Shown: positions 52,739 to 64,000 of the stretch, piece after piece
Numbering within the stretch: the first letter of the stretch is position 1
Layout: the number at the start of each line of letters is the position of its first letter
From: Micrasema longulum
Taxonomy: Eukaryota > Arthropoda > Insecta > Trichoptera > Brachycentridae
Direction: 5' to 3'
DNA length: 64,000 bases
Assembly: GCA_022494885.1 (NCBI GenBank)
Contig: JAGVSM010000188.1
Span: 102,075 to 166,074, forward strand
The notes under the pieces: model-generated
Seen by the model: only the letters and a program-made list of their open reading frames with translations
The model's database searches: none
Told to the model about the DNA's origin: nothing
Position numbers and translations under genes: made by a program

Positions 52739-52912
52739 TTATACTAGTCTTCTACAGAAAAAGCACAAAAGGAGGGTTATAAAGAAGAGTCCAAAGAAAG
52801 AGATTGGAAATGTTTCTTCACACAGTGTTGCTGTAGAAAAATCATTGATAGTAGATGAAAAACTATATGATTCCACAGTTAAGCCGCATGGACAGTAAAC
52901 TTTATTATGAGC
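52739..52912 (-). CDS. Possible terminal exon with a membrane anchor
   Basis: A good acceptor (CCTCCTTTACAG) precedes a 57-codon open stretch: AHNKVYCPCGLTVESY, a Ser/Thr region with LCEE, then the hydrophobic segment ISFFGLFFITLLLCFF and a CRRLV end. The design (short outside part, one membrane segment, short basic tail) is plausible, but T-rich AT-biased DNA can produce such hydrophobic runs by chance. No upstream exon is established. Confidence 0.25.
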   Translation of the reverse strand, partial: AHNKVYCPCGLTVESYSFSSTINDFSTATLCEETFPISFFGLFFITLLLCFFCRRLV

Positions 52913-52919
52913 CTGTAAA

Positions 52920-55110
52920 GGAGGAATTATGGATTTAAATTAAGAGGATGGTTTGAAAATGGGAAAGAAAAGGTAAGTCATGATCTGATAGGCATTGAAA
53001 TTTTTCAAGAAGGAATATCGTAGCGTTAATACTATGGAGTGCAGTAAATAGAAGTTTAGGGGTTTAATAATCTAAACTATCTGTATCGATTTTATTTATT
53101 ATTTTCTGCACTTGCTTCGTGACTGAAAGATTCATTTTTATTTATTTTTTTGTTCATTTTAATAAATAATGTATTTTTTTGAAATTGTATCAAAATTCGT
53201 TTTAATAAATAATGTATTTTTTCCACTAACCTGTCCCTTTATTTTGTTTTAAATAGTTACTGATATTAAAAAAAAAAAAAAAATTGTCTCATATTTTTGC
53301 ACGAAAATATTATCTATTAATATTTAAACGTGTTTTTTTTTCATTATTACATAGATTCATTAGGTTTTAAATTAAAACTGAAATAACACTATTCGATTCT
53401 TAGTTTTGCATGAAAAAAAATATTAATTTGTTTTCTAAGACTTTAAGCGTAAAACTGTTTATTTTCTCTATTTTAGTATTATTTGAATAACTAGGAGTAC
53501 ATTAAGATAAGATGAAGAAGAGTCATTAAAAACTTGTCATTACCGAAAGGAAATTCCAAATGCATATTTCTAAATTCAATATATTATCTATGATCTTTTG
53601 TTTGCCGCAAAAGCCTTGAATTTTCATTCAAAAGTTACCAGCACATCAGTTACATAGAACTTCCTTGAATTTATGAAAGAAATTGACTCATTAAATCATT
53701 TGTTTATATTTTTTCTATTTAAGGAGAATTGTTTTAAATATTTTTGTGGAGAAAAGAAAATGAATTCCTATTTTTTCGGTAATGTGACATCATTTTGAAT
53801 ATTTTATGCATCTAAAATAAAACATTTTCAAAGAATACTTACATGTGGTACTTGAAATTCAAAGTATTTTAATATTTGGTATTTTCATGTAAAAAGCATT
53901 TGTATAGGCTAGAGAAGGATATTTCTAAGAACGGTTTCTTGGTATTTGGGTGACAATGAAAGATATTATAATATTCATTCAAATTAATTGACATATTTGA
54001 AAAAATATATATGTACAAAATAAACATTGTTTTGATGGTAGATAGCCAACCTGCTGTGGAGTGATACTGGAAGAAGAAAAAAATTGTTTTTATTTCTTCC
54101 CGTAAGAATTTTTCTGGATTTTTTATTTGGTCTTCACAAACGTTGTACTACATGAATGTCGTAATATTAACTTTAATCTAATTATCATTAAACTTTATAT
54201 TATTTATCAATATTTGTAAAGTATATACACTTGAAACTTACATTTCATCATAACAATAAGGTGGTAACGACAAAGATTACAAAGAACGAAACATTTTCAG
54301 CGCCCTTAAGATGATTTTCAAAAAAATGGCGCTTTATAAATTAGCCAAACATTATTATTATTTTTATTATTATTTCAAAATCACGTACAACACAATAACT
54401 GAACCACGCACCAATCATCACAGCAGCACATTATCCTATCAGACCACGACAAATTTTAAACAAATATAGCATATTACAAAACAAAGCTCCAAGAATAATC
54501 CCCATAGAAGAAAAACATATTCACAATGGTAAAGACGATGTTTGATTAATTAAAAGTCCTAACGGATTACAAACAAAAAATACCTAACAAGTCTAACAAT
54601 GATATTCGTTCACGAAATCATAAACTTTAATAAGAGTACAAAATTAAGGAAATAAAAAAAAAACATCTTCAAAGCCAACGAGAATACGATTACTTTTCAA
54701 GAGCCAACTTTTGTCTAAAAAATATGCTACACACGTGTTTGTTAACTAAAATTTAAATTAAATACTTCAGGTATATACATATATGTATACTTATATTTAT
54801 TTATTGGTACAAATGCATGTACAAAATATTCCAAAAAAACATCACAAAATACAAATATTACAAAAAAATTATAAATCCCCGTAAATAATTATGTTTTTAT
54901 ATATTTTTTCTATTGATTTCAATGATACTATTATTTTACATATTTGATTCTTTATAAATCTCAAAGTGTAAAATTTGGATTTTAATATTAATATCTGATT
55001 ATTTTCTTATATTTTCTTCTTTAGAATTTTATTATTTATACTTTGTTTTTCTGGATTGTTATTATATTGCATCACATGTCATTATAATTGATTTTAATTA
55101 AATTTGAATT
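52920..55110. other. AT-rich DNA, no firm feature
   Basis: An acceptor-like TTTTCTTCTTCCAG near 54072 (minus) opens onto about 60 codons, and donor-like GTAAGT sites are at about 53845 and 54236. None can be joined into a convincing gene. Confidence 0.3.
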
Positions 55111-55114
55111 AGAA

Positions 55115-55310
55115 TTGAAGGGATATAAATGTTCAAATATGAGCAGAATAGAATAGAAATAGAATGGTAAATGCTACTCCGTGTGTATAACGGCCACTCA
55201 AACCAGCCAATGACAGTTCACAAGCCCTGTAGATGCCTAGACTTCTAAATTACTTTCTCTAAAATGTTCTTTATCTTTGTTGTAATATGTTAAAATTAGT
55301 TAATTAATGA
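55115..55310 (-). repeat. 389-bp repeat family, fragment
   Basis: GGGATATAAATGTTCAAATA, CACTCAAACCAGCCAATGAC and GTAGATGCCTAGACTTCTAA are minus-strand unit motifs. Confidence 0.5.
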
Positions 55311-55544
55311 TTTGTTAATGATAATGGCTTGACACCCAAAAAGCCTAACAAAGTTCATCAATATTTCAAAGAGTGTAATTTTGAATGAATAAATAAATAT
55401 ATAAATCCTAAACTCTATGAAGCCAAGAACTTTGTGTTGAGCTGGGATACAACAAAATGGAAAGTAGAAGCATATTTATGATTAAATAATAGCAAAAATA
55501 ACTTTAAAAAAATAAAAAAATTATTACATAAACATGTCTATATT

Positions 55545-55657
55545 TCAATAAACATCTGGACAACACGCATAATCGTTTATAAATAAATGAAATATCTCAC
55601 AGCAGTCTTCTGCAATGGTCTCTTCCCTTTGACGAAATCCAAACTTGTACACTCTTT
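55545..55657 (-). pseudogene. Paralogue of the exon-like segment 52461-52547
   Basis: It follows an acceptor-like ATTTTTAG. About 75 percent similar over 115 bp to 52461-52547. A 2-nt length difference after codon 4 moves the REETIAEDCCEIF part into another frame relative to the start of the segment, and the end extends to INDYACCPDVY where the other copy has a stop. One or both copies are therefore probably degenerate, unless the upstream phase differs. Confidence 0.3.
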
Positions 55658-55669
55658 CTAAAAATAAGA

Positions 55670-57380
55670 GAACTTAATATGTTCATTCAGGACATTGAAC
55701 GATGAACAATGAACAGCAAATATACCAATGATCCACAACGTTAGTGATACAAATATCCAAAATAAATAAAAACCTTTTTATGTTATTTTGTGTATTTCCT
55801 TATAACGTAAATGTACAGTTCGGTGCATCAGCGAGTTATATTAAAAGATAAGCGAAAGGTGAAAAACCAAAGTTGGTAAGAACATTTGAACCGCCTAACA
55901 ATATTTTGTAGTCCTTTTGAGCCAGGATTACAATAAAAAATTGTCTTTACTTTTTCTATGAAAAATTAATTAATCCTTTTTTTCGCGTATTCAACCAAGG
56001 GATACTTCAAATAAATAGAATATTTTAAAACTAGTATACACAAAAATTTTAGCATAAAATTTTATTTTACTTAATGGATAACTGAGGATAACGATATTAA
56101 CTTCCGATTACAATCGGGGTCCTAGGTACGTATTCCGATGGAAAGTTAAAATTTATCTTAAATTTTATCTTCAAAGTAAAATTATGTTTTCTGTATGAAA
56201 AATAGAATATGTTTCCATATTTTTTTCTAAACATGTTTTATGACCGGTTACCGACGAAAATACTTTGAATTTTCATACAAATATACACACTTTCGTACAT
56301 AAATATCGATATTCTTTTATACTGTTGTAACGATAAGAGGTTGAAATAAATTATTTGGTCTCAGTTGGGCGACATTATAAAGGTAGGAGGTGGGCGACTT
56401 TATAAAGGTAGGTTATCATAAACCAATAAGCAAATTCATAAGATGTAGAAGAATAATGAAGATAACCAAATAAAGTACCTACAAACAACTTACCCTTCAC
56501 CAGTTTCGCTCAATCGGCAAGAACATGAGAATTCTCCAGAAGAATGAGATTATGTTGTATAAATTTAATTTTAAGATCGGCATCAAAAACGTTATATATA
56601 AAATACCTTACTGTAAAATGGAACAAATATGACTCAAAGATCTGGATTCTATGAAATAAACAACTCGTTATTGAAATACAAAATTTTAATAAAAGAAGCA
56701 ATTCTTTACAAATGTAACAAGATTAGTTGATATAAAATAATCAGAATTCTGCCTAGCTGATATGAATAAATGGTTGACAATAATTTTATCTAAGAAGTAA
56801 ATATTCGTAACAATAATAATGACAACTGAAATAGATTCTTGATTGTTTTCTTCACGCCGTAATATGAAATAATTTTGATTTTACAAAATAAAATCCGCAG
56901 ATGGAATTCGATGTGCGACGTCTTCGGTTGATATGTTTGCATTCATGATTGCCTCAGTTGATGATTTCCCAGAAGATTGTTTGTCGACATCTTAATTCAG
57001 TAAATGATCGTCTGCTTCATTGCATTTGTTAATTTGTGTCTCATGATCTTGAAGAAAACTTTAAAATCTGACACCGACTTTTCCAGGTATTTACGAATAA
57101 ACTTCGTGATAATTAGTGATCCATTCAAATCATGGAGTAAATATACCATATTGTAAAATCTTTATCATAGGACAAAGTAGATAAAAATATGTAGGAAAAT
57201 GAAGAAAGGGAGATAAAAGTGGAAGAAGGTAAAAAAGGTGGACAAATAAAAAAAGTGGAAAGAAGGGAACCTGTATAAAATACAATCTCATTAGAATATG
57301 ATATCTCTCTCTACAAAAATTGCGCTTATAAATTTAAAACAAATGTTACGTTGAACGTTCCCTTTCTTGAAGGACTACAT
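55670..57380. other. No firm gene seen
   Basis: AT-rich. A donor-like GTAAGTTG at about 56491 (minus) follows a short stretch reading EFSCSCRLSETGE; it could be an exon upstream of 55657, but nothing joins them securely. Confidence 0.3.
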
Positions 57381-57454
57381 TTTTAAAATGTGCGGTCGCC
57401 TGCCCTTTGAGTCCTTCCGCGACAGCTGGACTGTTCGTCCCGAGTTTTCAAATG

Positions 57455-57706
57455 GAAAAGAATTTATTTCTAGCGCACGGATATCGAATGGATGAGTTAC
57501 TACCGCGGCCGTCAGATGGCGCTAAATCAGGCAACATAGAATTATATTCCAGTACTAAAATGCTTTCAAAAATGGGGTACGTTGGACTTATTTTTTACAA
57601 CGTTACAATGTCTCAGTATATACCGATGAAGATAGCCGTTCATAATCGCGGCCTAGGTATGTTTGAAATCCTAGCAGTCAGCTTCTTCGGTCCATATTGC
57701 AAATAA
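57455..57706 (+). CDS. Unknown 83-codon ORF
   Basis: From the ATG at 57455 it reads MEKNLFLAHGYRMDELLPRP, then SDGAKSGNIELYSSTKM and ends FEILAVSFFGPYCK. The frame is open about 28 codons further upstream and is GC-richer than the flanks. No domain, signal peptide or splice structure is evident and no homologue is recognised. It could equally be transposon-derived. Confidence 0.25.
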   Translation, partial: EKNLFLAHGYRMDELLPRPSDGAKSGNIELYSSTKMLSKMGYVGLIFYNVTMSQYIPMKIAVHNRGLGMFEILAVSFFGPYCK

Positions 57707-57829
57707 CGTCTCAGTCCACACGGTATGGTAAAATGAATGTGCGTGGACACTTTTTTATTATTTTCTTTTTTCGTTTAATTTAATTAGTTTCTACTTACGG
57801 ATACAAAAATTGGGAAAATAAATCAAGTG

Positions 57830-58130
57830 GAGCAGTCGGCCTCGTGGTGTACCGGCTAAAGCGTTTACCTGCCATCAAATAAATAATTTAAAAAATAGGT
57901 TGTTTTGCGATTAAAATTAATCAACTCTATGCTTTTTTACCGTGCTGGGTGGGTGGATTTTTACTGTGGTGTGAAAATGGAGCGTTTAAGGGCGGCCAAC
58001 ATTAGAACTCTGTTTGGTGGCAAGAGCAGAGTGGTTCAACTCTCACTGCTGTACAAGGATGGCTCACATCTGAGGCATTAGTCAAAACTGTTAAATTTTC
58101 GATGACCCTCATGATGGTGAGCTTAATTTA
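57830..58130 (+). mobile_element. SINE remnant
   Basis: CGGCCTCGTGGTGTACCGGC with TAAAGCGTTTACCTGCCA is an A-box-like tRNA head. The B-box is not clear; the 3' part is unrelated to SINE-A to -D. Confidence 0.35.
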
Positions 58131-58264
58131 TATTTTAATAACGTATTTTGAAAAATTATTTTTTCTATAAATTAATGAAATACGAAAATAAAGAATTGTC
58201 ATTATTATTTGATTTGTCCGAGTAACGTCACTATTATCTCCATTTCCATTTTCGCACCCAGTTG

Positions 58265-58375
58265 TTTATAGGGCACTGAAATTGTAAACCAAATGCAGCG
58301 TATTTTGATCATCTGTTACATGAAGTTGATGTGATCGGTTTTACGCTTCACGCGCTAGTCCAGGAACGACGAATA
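58265..58375 (-). mobile_element. SINE-A 3' fragment
   Basis: TGTAAACCAAATGCAGCGTA and ATCATCTGTTACATGAAGTT are inverse SINE-A 3' motifs. Confidence 0.5.
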
Positions 58376-58446
58376 CCTACATATAAAAATAAAAAAAATG
58401 TATTTTAAAAAATTAATTGTATTTTCAAAAACAAAATGTGGATATT

Positions 58447-59163
58447 CTGCCGTCATAAGAAAAAAGGACGTTTCTACATAAAACAAAAAACGGAGAAAAT
58501 AAATATTTAGTAACTCGGAGATTGAAAAATTCGCTGTGTGAAAAATACGACAAAAATTAAGTAACGAAATATATTTAATATTTTTAATAAATTTATGTTA
58601 TATATTTAAAAATTAACATTTTTATCTCCTTTTTAGCAAAAAAATACAAGAAAATATCTTATACCCAAATGAAAAGAGGTTTCTAGCTAGAAACGCCCTT
58701 TTTATTTAATAATTAAGAAAACGTCTTTCTTTTTTAGTGTTAATATGCCAATTGATTCTACTCGACTAAATAAAATAGACGTTACTGGCTATTTACTGTT
58801 TTTTAAACTAGTAACGCCGACCTAATAATCAATTAACTTCGAAATTACCAGCAGACCTTAAATTTAATTGAAAAAGAGTTGGAACATTCATTTCAGATGT
58901 TTTTAAAAACAGGAACAGAAGAAAAAATAAGTATTTTAATCAGTCTTTAATAATTATATAAGTCAGAACCGCCTTTTATATTAAGTAATCTTCAAGATTT
59001 TTTGCAGTTTAGTCTAATTTATTAGTGATAGTAATATTGTTGCGGTTATTTTAGGAAGATAGATGTATTTTAGTATATGCGTATTTTTTTCCTGATTCCG
59101 AATATGTATTTGACACATTTTTGAAAAAAATGTTAGATGCGTCCTTCTTTCTTATGACGGCAG
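58447..59163. mobile_element. DNA transposon remnant, 30-bp TIRs, TATT duplication
   Basis: Left CTGCCGTCATAAGAAAAAAG and the inverse right end CTGCCGTCATAAGAAAGAAG match through GGACG. TATT is present just outside both ends (58443-58446 and 59164-59167). The 717-bp interior has no transposase frame. The superfamily is not assigned. Confidence 0.7.
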
Positions 59164-59209
59164 TATTGTAGAGAAATGTTTATATACATAACTTTCAAAA
59201 AGAAATTAT

Positions 59210-59500
59210 TAAAATATATGTCTCTACAAAAACGCGACATGTTTGGCCTTGATAATTGTGACGTCAAGATTCATGACGATGTTCTATTTAAATTTAAACG
59301 GTCAGAAACAAAGTTAAAAATTTACATGAATCGTGGCGTGTTCAAGGCGTGGCTAATGCAATGGCCCGTTTTCGTGGGAATTCAAAATTATAAATTAAAA
59401 AATATATATCCAATAATACGCTACTCATGAGTAGTAAACAAATATTTTTTACTCGATGGTATTTCATGGATCCTTATTCATCTCTAATTGTAAAAAAAGG
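59210..59500 (+). repeat. Dispersed repeat shared with 42060-42370
   Basis: Same block order (CTACAAAAACGCGACATG, GGCCTTGATAATTG, GCTAATGCAATGGCC, CGTGGGAATTC, TTACTCGATGGTATTTCATG). It overlaps an 84-codon frame that is not shared with the other copy, so that frame is not a gene. Confidence 0.5.
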
Positions 59501-59514
59501 GTTTATCTTTATAA

Positions 59515-59690
59515 TGATAGACGAGCGCGCCAACCATTACACGAGACAAACTTATCTCCCCTCGATTTTCTTCTTCAGGATTATCACCTGAGAGCAGCGA
59601 GTAAAAAAAACTCGTCCAGAGTTTTAGTTGAATTTCATACACAGTACTGTATTTTTTATCCGCCTGGACACAGAGAAGTAAATTCAATGC
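59515..59690 (-). mobile_element. SINE-A 5' two-thirds
   Basis: GCGCGCCAACCATTACACGA, CCCCTCGATTTTCTTCTTCA, CACCTGAGAGCAGCGAGT, and CCGCCTGGACACAG are inverse SINE-A blocks. The overlapping frames on both strands are shadows. Confidence 0.5.
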
Positions 59691-59699
59691 ATTTAAATG

Positions 59700-61590
59700 T
59701 AAGACGCACTTTGAAATGCTTAGTATAAATCACCGTCATCATTTGATCATAATAAAATATAAATTTCTCGACATACATACATACACATTTGTCAATGCAT
59801 CGTTGAATTAAATATACAATGACATCCTAAGACTTATTTCCTAAGATATAACTTTCCATTTTCACTTAGTATTTCTCTCGTGTTTAAAGTTCGCTTTGAT
59901 CGTGTTTAAATTATTATCTATTTCACATAACACATAAACTCGAGGTCCACACGAACACAGGTGACGAGTAAATCAAGAAGGATGTATTATAGTAACTTGA
60001 GTTGTTGCAACTAAAGGCTACAAGGTCTGTAGACAAAAATGTGGTTTCGTAATCCAAATACAATTATTAATAAGTAAAACAAATGTGCCTATTGATATTT
60101 ATACCTGTTATAAGTTAGGTTAACTCGATAATCTAAACCACTTAGGATTGAATATTAATCATTGTTAAACGGTTTTCAGTTACCTATTATAATTTAAACT
60201 CTAATTTAAGATTTTGAACTGAGTTTCCCCTCGTAAGGATATATTAAGATTAACATTTCCTAAACTGTTTCCCATAATATGTTTCTCTTTATATTGGAAA
60301 TACTTGAATTCTGTGGATGTAAAAAATATTTTGTATTCTGTGTGCATGAGTTACAAAAAAATGTGTTCTTTTTTGTTGTATATTTTGTACTTTAGAAATG
60401 GTTTAAAGTTCGTTTTTAAAGAACGCTAGGTCTTAAACTGATAACAAACGTATTTGTGCAGAAAACAGTCAGTTCACAATTTTGAAAAATTGATATTTGT
60501 GTTATAGGGTGCAGTAAGATCACATCTATATTCTACTAAAAGCAGCCAGGCCACATTTATACAAAATACAGTAATAATCCCCTTCTAACAATAGTGTCCA
60601 TCTCAAAAACGGCATTTCCTAATTTGCAGAAAACACCCACAGCTCTAAAAAAACCTGGCGGTACTTCATAACTACTACTAAAACTGGTCAAATACGTAAT
60701 TAGATACTTGTTTAAAATATAACACTTATTTATTAATTGTTTATCATTTGTCAAAGTCAAAGAGATTCCAACTGTTGTGTAGATTCGATTATTCAGTCTT
60801 TATACAAACGTGCTATTATCTCAGTTTCACTGTTCTACCCTTTTACCTACATAATTGATAATAACATATTTTTATTTAGTGAAAACATTTAAAACATGAA
60901 ATATTTCTTGACTTATTTTCGGAAATTTCGGAACGCAAAATTCTTGAAATGCTTTATTAGATAGATATGTTTTAGTCATAATCAATATATAATCTAAAAT
61001 AAAATATCTGGGAATACTAACCAATCGAAATATTAAATAGCAAGAACAAATAGATAAAGGAATAAGAAAATTACTCCACATATTTTTAAAACTTAGAGGT
61101 GTCTTATCGATGGATTAATTGAACACAGTTATTGTGCATCGGTACAGCCAATTATTTAATATGCAATATTAGGATGGGAAGGGGCTGTCAACTCTCATCT
61201 TAGGCCCCTAAATGTTTTATTTTTTTTATTTTATTAAAATAGTACGTGAACTATTCTTCCTCTCAGATATCAAAATTTTCCGGGAGTTATATGTTTTTAG
61301 AGTGGAGGATATTTATTTATTTATGGTTACATATTTACATATTTTTTAAAGCAATTAACATTTAGTTGTATTAGTAATACGTTTAATGGGTTGTAAAAGT
61401 ATACATACATATTTTTTATTTTCCGCTGCTGGGTCATCTAAGTTGTATAAAAAGGAATGGCTTCCCCATTTTATGTTATTAAATATATATTTTTAGAATC
61501 TGTTATTTTTATCATAAATCTTATCCACTTAAAAAGTTGTCGTCTTTTCGTTATTTTTGCCTTTTCAACAATTAATATTTTATATCTTTT
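59700..61590. other. No gene seen
   Basis: AT-rich intergenic DNA. The short frames at 60557-60760, 60872-61081 and 61457-61693 have no support. Confidence 0.3.
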
Positions 61591-61599
61591 TTCTTCTTC

Positions 61600-61850
61600 T
61601 TGCGGTGCCTTGTCAGGTCCCCCCGACGTTGGCGATCACTACAGTGACAGTATCTCGGTCCTGCGCTACTCTTGTTTTCCGCAGTTAGAATAACTGCTTA
61701 TTGGATATCCTAGCCATAGTGATTCCTAGGAAAGAATGACCAGAGTGGTTTCCCGTTGTCTTCTCTGGTGGATTTTTCTGTCGGGGTTACCTTCCCTTAG
61801 CTGAATAGTTTTGGTTTGAAGGCGCCAGAAACTCACCTTACATCCTCAGT
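61600..61850 (-). mobile_element. SINE-C, 5'-truncated
   Basis: A TTCTTCTTCTTGCGGTGCC start on plus is the inverse of the SINE-C 3' end. It matches through CCGACGTTGGCGATCACTAC, TCGGTCCTGCGCTACTC and TGAAGGCGCCAGAAACTC, then ends. Confidence 0.65.
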
Positions 61851-62064
61851 TTGAAGCCCAAGATTGATTTGAATTTATCTGTGAGTGTTGGAGTGAGTTT
61901 GGATGGTTAGGATTAACAATTTGACCTGGTAAGTGGCTGATTATATTGCACTTTTTTCATTTGGTTTGGAATACAGCAAATCACACAATGATGAAACGAA
62001 AAGATTGAAATGTCAAACTCAATGTCAAATGCCACAAGAGCTAGTCTCTTTTTTTGGAGGGTTT

Positions 62065-62280
62065 TTAATTTTTTTTTTAACCTTATCTTTTATTCAGGAA
62101 ATATACAGTACGGTAACGTAGTTTTATATTTTAGACAGCTAGACTTAACTCTAATGGACCAAAGAAGTTTCCATATTATTATATGTAAGGTTATCAATGA
62201 AAGTACAAAACAGAGAAGGTAAAAAAAACATAAATGAAAGTTGTTTAAAAATTAAAATTAAGTCAATTTAAAAAACAGTT
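62065..62280 (-). mobile_element. Dispersed repeat shared with 13078-13290
   Basis: TCTTTTATTCAGGAAATATA, ACAGTACGGTAAC, CTTAACTCTAATGGACCA and AAACATAAATGAAAGTTG are collinear with 13078-13290. A leading T run suggests a minus-strand retroelement 3' end. Confidence 0.5.
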
Positions 62281-62394
62281 ATAACATTTACTAGATGTAT
62301 AAGAGTTACAGTTATAACATTTACTATAATATGTTTAAAAGTAGATTTGTATCAGAATAAGAAAAAAAACATGTATCATTTATGTAAATATACT

Positions 62395-62594
62395 GATTAA
62401 TCGGGTTGTGGTCCTGTGGCTAGTGTCTCGGACTCACGGACCAAAGGTCCGTGGTTCGAATCCCACTCTACCCCAACTCGATTCCATTTTCTAATAGTGA
62501 GTTATTTACAACTCGTTGAAAATGGCCCTCAAAATTAAATATTTGGGTAAATCATAAGAACATAAATATTTCTTTTTATTAAAAAAAAAAAAAA
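62395..62594 (+). mobile_element. SINE-B, full-length with poly(A)
   Basis: A-box-like TGGCTAGTGT (62417-62426), B-box GGTTCGAATCC (62453-62463), a body with TTATTTACAACTCGTTG, and a run of 14 A (62581-62594). It is the reference copy for this family, about 190 bp. Degraded or split copies lie at 7963-8580, 15283-15392 and 26440-26550. Confidence 0.75.
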
Positions 62595-62599
62595 GAATA

Positions 62600-63350
62600 A
62601 TAATATACATTTTTTAATACTTGTTATTAATTTTTTTTTATTTGTTAGGCTTTTTTGTATCAATTTTATTTTATATTATATTATTTTGTGCACTCGCCAA
62701 ACATAATAAACTGTCTTTTTTTGGCTAGTTCAACATGAAATGTTATTATTTTTTCCTTATAAATGTTTTGTTTTTGAATAAAGATTTGATTAAAATTATA
62801 TTTTGTGAAATTAAAAAAAAAGGATGTAAATTTTATTTTTAGCATCTTCCCGGTCAATTTTGAAGACAATATAATATAGGAATGTGTAATGAATTAAAAT
62901 TAAAATATAAAACTTCTTTACTAACAGTGACATAATTTAACACCTTTGCACAATGCTTTTATGTAACTGGTATAATACATTATGCTTTTTTTTATGTGTA
63001 CATATGGTTTATTCGAGTATTTGAATACATTATGATTTAAAGGTTGCGTTTAGGAGTGAATATTCTAATATCGCGTTAATTAAATAAATTAATAAATTTA
63101 TGGGATCAGTGATCACAATAATGCATTGAATAACGCAAATGACTGTCCACCCACATTAAACATATTACCGAAGAACATTTACTTTTTTTTTTCTCCATGA
63201 ACTATATGAAAAACAATTTTATAATAAATATTATAATACAATGGAGTTTTTGCACTTTTGCAAAAATCGTTTAAAGCCTTGTATCAAAACAACGTACGTA
63301 TTTATTGTTTGAAATAAATAATTCTTAAATAACTCATACATTTAAAATAA
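62600..63350. other. No gene seen
   Basis: AT-rich intergenic DNA. Confidence 0.3.
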
Positions 63351-63574
63351 TTCAATAGTGTCCAGGCGGTTGAAGAATACAGTTCTGTGTGTGAAAAATA
63401 ACCCACACTTTTTTTGAAGATAAAAACTTTCTTTTAAATTCAAACTAAAATACATAAGAAAAAATTAAAAAATTATCAACTTGTAAGGAAAGAAAGAAAA
63501 AAATATTAAAAAAAAATATTGAATTATTCTGTGCATAAATGTGATAAAATTAAATAAATTCACTAAGAGTATGT

Positions 63575-63765
63575 CGTTATGATGGTCTCAGCATTTTCCG
63601 CCATCGCTCAAACAGGGTATTGTTGGAGCTTTTCAGGCGTTCCCATATGCTCTAGGCTCTTTGGCGAAGTAGGGCAGAGGTGTTTACTTGTCCAGCTTTA
63701 AACGTTTCGGAGGCACTGTAGTACCTAGGCAGTACAAATAATTGCCCATATGCATTGTTATGGAT
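63575..63765 (-). mobile_element. LINE C-terminal fragment
   Basis: Minus translation reads NNAYGQLFVLPRYYSASETF, KAGQVNTSALLRQRA, then after a stop SIWERLKSSNNTLFERW. The 'L..LP.Y.SA...F' and 'R..SS.N.L' pattern is that of a LINE polymerase end. It lies just upstream of a SINE-A. Confidence 0.45.
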
Positions 63766-63784
63766 GACATTATAATTATGTATT

Positions 63785-64000
63785 AAATATGTGCCCGGGC
63801 GGATGACGAATGCAGTTCTGTATGTCTGTAATAGAACCAGAACCATGGACGAATATATTTAACTGGGTGGCTATACCCAGATAAAAATTCTAAAAAAAAA
63901 TCGAGTGGAGAAAAGTCCGAATCGAAGTGTGGTGGTACACGTATTTGCTTATTATGCTTAAGGTTCTCAGTTTAATTCCTTAAGGCTGTAGTCTGGTAAA
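63785..64000 (+). mobile_element. SINE-A, cut by the window end
   Basis: GCCCGGGCGGATGACGAATG, TGGACGAATATATTTAACTG, GGTGGCTATACCCAGATAAA, ATCGAGTGGAGAAAAGTCC and a decayed tRNA-like core. A scrap of the same 5' block is at 63358-63395. Confidence 0.55.

Noticed and set aside
56510..56701. 63-codon minus ORF
   Set aside because: It ends in-frame before a donor-like site, and its hydrophobic content reflects T-richness; no joined gene model was convincing.
1..64000. CRISPR array, bacterial operons or phage genes
   Set aside because: No regularly spaced short repeats and no dense ORF tiling; the window is eukaryotic.

Overview
The window looks like AT-rich, gene-poor insect chromosomal DNA. 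The reasons are a low-complexity AYS/GSPLAYTA cuticle protein with the usual tiny first signal-peptide exon, arthropod-style TATA plus TCAGT/TCATT initiators, an R1-clade LINE tail, several RTE-like LINE tails and many tRNA-like SINEs. I cannot place the order from sequence alone. There is no bacterial gene organisation, no CRISPR array and no intact tRNA or rRNA gene.

Two protein-coding genes are well supported, both on the minus strand. One is an intronless GC-rich gene at 4921-5403 for an unrecognised Ser/Arg-rich 160-residue protein, with a TATA box, an initiator and three upstream ATGs. The other is a two-exon cuticle protein gene: exon 1 at 39398-39409, exon 2 at 35580-35993, and a 3.4 kb intron. 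Weaker candidates are a GC-rich first coding exon at 51221-51308 (+), a duplicated cysteine-bearing exon-like segment at 52461-52547 and 55545-55657 (-), a possible membrane-anchored terminal exon at 52739-52912 (-), and two unknown ORFs at 36977-37281 and 57455-57706.

Most of the remainder is mobile DNA. (1) 5'-truncated LINE tails of several families; two R1-clade copies have exact 12-14 bp target-site duplications. (2) SINEs of at least four types, one of which shares its 3' end with an RTE-like LINE tail in the same window. (3) MITEs and foldback elements, two with clear duplications of 8 bp and 4 bp. (4) A repeat of about 389 bp present at about twelve places in both orientations and in permuted or dimeric form. 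(5) A family of inverted-repeat elements that carry hammerhead-ribozyme-like motifs.

The layout is as follows. 1-4.8 kb: LINE ends inside a TIR-bounded element, plus a MITE. 4.8-5.8 kb: the intronless gene. 6-12 kb: the 389-bp repeat, nested SINEs and MITEs. 13-15 kb: a hammerhead element interrupted by a LINE. 16-18.6 kb: a foldback and a TIR-bounded region with RTE ends. 20-31.7 kb: LINE, SINE and hammerhead elements. 31.9-35 kb: R1-clade copies. 35.5-39.5 kb: the cuticle gene. 40-50.9 kb: nested foldback, SINE and LINE insertions. 51-57.7 kb: quieter DNA with the candidate exons. 58-64 kb: further transposon fragments.

The most interesting feature is the set of hammerhead-like motifs. They keep the folded architecture, a palindromic ACCGGT stem III and an extra nucleotide after the CTGANGA core, and they sit inside inverted repeats.
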